From the NCBI GenBank assembly GCA_938091165.1, contig CALKNK010000002.1, forward strand, positions 100,774-164,773: a DNA stretch of 64,000 bases, given 5' to 3'. Below are positions 63,001-64,000 of this stretch, one piece after another. Below the pieces are notes generated by a model. It saw only the letters and a list, made by a program, of their open reading frames with translations. It searched no databases and was not told the DNA's origin. The translations under genes were made by a program, and so were the position numbers. This DNA comes from an uncultured Ilumatobacter sp. (GTDB lineage Bacteria > Actinomycetota > Acidimicrobiia > Acidimicrobiales > Ilumatobacteraceae). Within the stretch, counting starts at the first letter, position 1, and each line of letters starts with the position of its first letter.

Positions 63001-64000
63001 ATGACGGCTAACGATGCAAAATTAACTCACCGAACCTTGCCGAGCGATATCGCCGAGCAGTACATCCGAGACGGCTATGTCGTCGTCGATGATCTGGTCA
63101 CGGCCATGGAACGTGGACGGATTATCGACGACGCCACCGGTTTCTTAGACGGCACCTATCCGGTGAGCAATATGCCTGATGACGGCGATGTCTTGGCTGT
63201 TCACTTTCCGCATTGGGTCAGCCCAGTCGCCCGCGATGCAGTGGTGCATCCAGGGATTGCCGAAGTCGTCGGCACAATTGCGGGTGCGCATTTGCCAGGT
63301 TGGGATGGTCGGACAAAATGCATGCAGTCAATGCTCTTCTTTAAGCCGCCGGGACTGCAGGGACAGGCGTGGCATCAGGACGAACGGTTTATTCCAACGC
63401 GAGACCGATCGCTCGTCGGCGCGTGGATTGCACTTGATGATGCCACGATCGACAACGGTTGCATCTGGGTCCTGCCTGGGTCGCACCAGACAGGAATGAT
63501 CCATCCCACGCGACCTCACAGCCGTGTCGAGGAATTTGATCACAGCGATGAGGCATACGGGTTTGACGAATCTGCAGCCGTTCCTGTCGAGGTTCGGGCT
63601 GGTTCGGTGGTTTTCTTCAACGGGTATCTCTTGCACCGCTCGTTTCGCAACCGCTCGAACGGGACGCGTATGGCGCTGGTCAACCATTACATGAACGCCT
63701 GGTCGCTCCTGCCGTGGCAGGTCGGCGAGGGCATCGAGGTTGGGACTGCGGACACGCGGACGATCGTTCCAGTCACCGGGGACGACCCGTATGTGGACAA
63801 GGGTGTCGACGAGAGTCCCGGCGTCACGTTTGTCCGGCCGCGCGTGACCCCAGAGTCTTCGCAGTTTCGGGACCCTTCTGCGGACGCGTTCAACCGTTCG
63901 GCAGACACTGACGTTCTGCCCGATGAGGGCGAACCCGTACTCCGGATCGACACTGGGCTCACGATTGCCGTACCCGTTGCCGACGTGTGGAAGGTGCTGA
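63001..64000 (+). CDS. Phytanoyl-CoA dioxygenase family protein (3' end outside window)
   Basis: The frame from ATG 63001 is open to the end of the window (333 codons). HxD is in AWHQDERFIPTRDRSLVG, distal His in LLHRSFRNRSNGTRMALVNHY, with GCIWVLPGSHQTG between. After the dioxygenase domain ends near residue 240 there is an extra C-terminal region with VTFVRPRVTPES and LRIDTGLTIAVPVADVW, unlike the other PhyH gene in this window. A weak GGAGAG lies upstream. The second copy suggests related oxidative chemistry. Confidence 0.88.
   Translation, partial: MTANDAKLTHRTLPSDIAEQYIRDGYVVVDDLVTAMERGRIIDDATGFLDGTYPVSNMPDDGDVLAVHFPHWVSPVARDAVVHPGIAEVVGTIAGAHLPGWDGRTKCMQSMLFFKPPGLQGQAWHQDERFIPTRDRSLVGAWIALDDATIDNGCIWVLPGSHQTGMIHPTRPHSRVEEFDHSDEAYGFDESAAVPVEVRAGSVVFFNGYLLHRSFRNRSNGTRMALVNHYMNAWSLLPWQVGEGIEVGTADTRTIVPVTGDDPYVDKGVDESPGVTFVRPRVTPESSQFRDPSADAFNRSADTDVLPDEGEPVLRIDTGLTIAVPVADVWKVL

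Noticed and set aside
1..64000. tRNA, rRNA, CRISPR arrays, transposases, integrases
   Set aside because: No cloverleaf with a T-arm, no regularly spaced direct repeats and no transposase or recombinase motifs were found by eye.

Overview
This 64 kb chromosomal window probably comes from a free-living, moderately high-GC actinobacterium. Hints are a GatCAB amidotransferase, a WS/DGAT acyltransferase with a Lys/Ala-rich tail, an LLM-type flavin/F420 oxidoreductase, a mycobacterial-type SerC, inositol-phosphate synthase, many acyl-CoA enzymes and frequent GTG starts. An aquatic Acidimicrobiia-like lineage fits best. This is inferred from gene content; there is no rRNA or other phylogenetic marker in the window. 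I saw no tRNA, rRNA, CRISPR array, insertion sequence, integrase or phage module.

Layout. 1-814: 3' part of a glycine/betaine-reductase-B-like gene with an in-frame TGA that is best read as selenocysteine. 875-4243: serC, a PAC2 protein, and metY on the opposite strand under an IscR/Rrf2-like operator. 4569-8256: ilvB-ilvN-ilvC behind a transcription attenuator with a 16-codon leader peptide rich in Leu/Val/Ile. 8322-13916: folD, inositol-phosphate synthase, LysR and Lrp regulators, 5-formyl-THF cyclo-ligase and small proteins. 13951-23000: beta-lactamase-fold hydrolase, patatin, ilvD, gatCAB, MFS transporter. 23070-26180: alpha-galactosidase and a divergent DeoR regulator. 26191-33783: lgt, esterase, ferredoxin, M48 protease, YbaK, thioesterase, SDR, VOC protein. 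33784-34980: a degenerate 1.2 kb stretch with an Lrp-type pseudogene. 34981-49538: secreted and surface proteins (cupredoxin, papain-like lipoprotein, M23 peptidase), an acyl-CoA dehydrogenase, amidohydrolase, sulfatase, WS/DGAT with a frameshifted tail, VIT1-type transporter, cardiolipin-synthase-like protein. 49755-64000: acyl-CoA catabolism (kinase plus acyl-CoA dehydrogenase pair, CoA-transferase, MaoC protein, two PhyH dioxygenases, LLM oxidoreductase), a dimethylformamidase-like protein, SDR, aminotransferase, transglutaminase-like and SGNH-like proteins.

How the genes work together. The left third is mostly anabolic housekeeping: branched-chain amino acids (ilvBNC, ilvD), serine, sulfur assimilation into homocysteine, one-carbon folate chemistry, inositol lipids and Gln-tRNA amidation. 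The right half is accessory heterotroph metabolism: fatty and hydroxy acids, sulfated or glycosylated organics, and envelope remodelling. The strongest points for follow-up are the selenoprotein with its SECIS-like hairpin, the ilvB attenuator, the 39-bp palindrome between ybaK and a thioesterase gene, the A6 frameshift in WS/DGAT, and the kinase/acyl-CoA dehydrogenase pair resembling split ACAD10/11.
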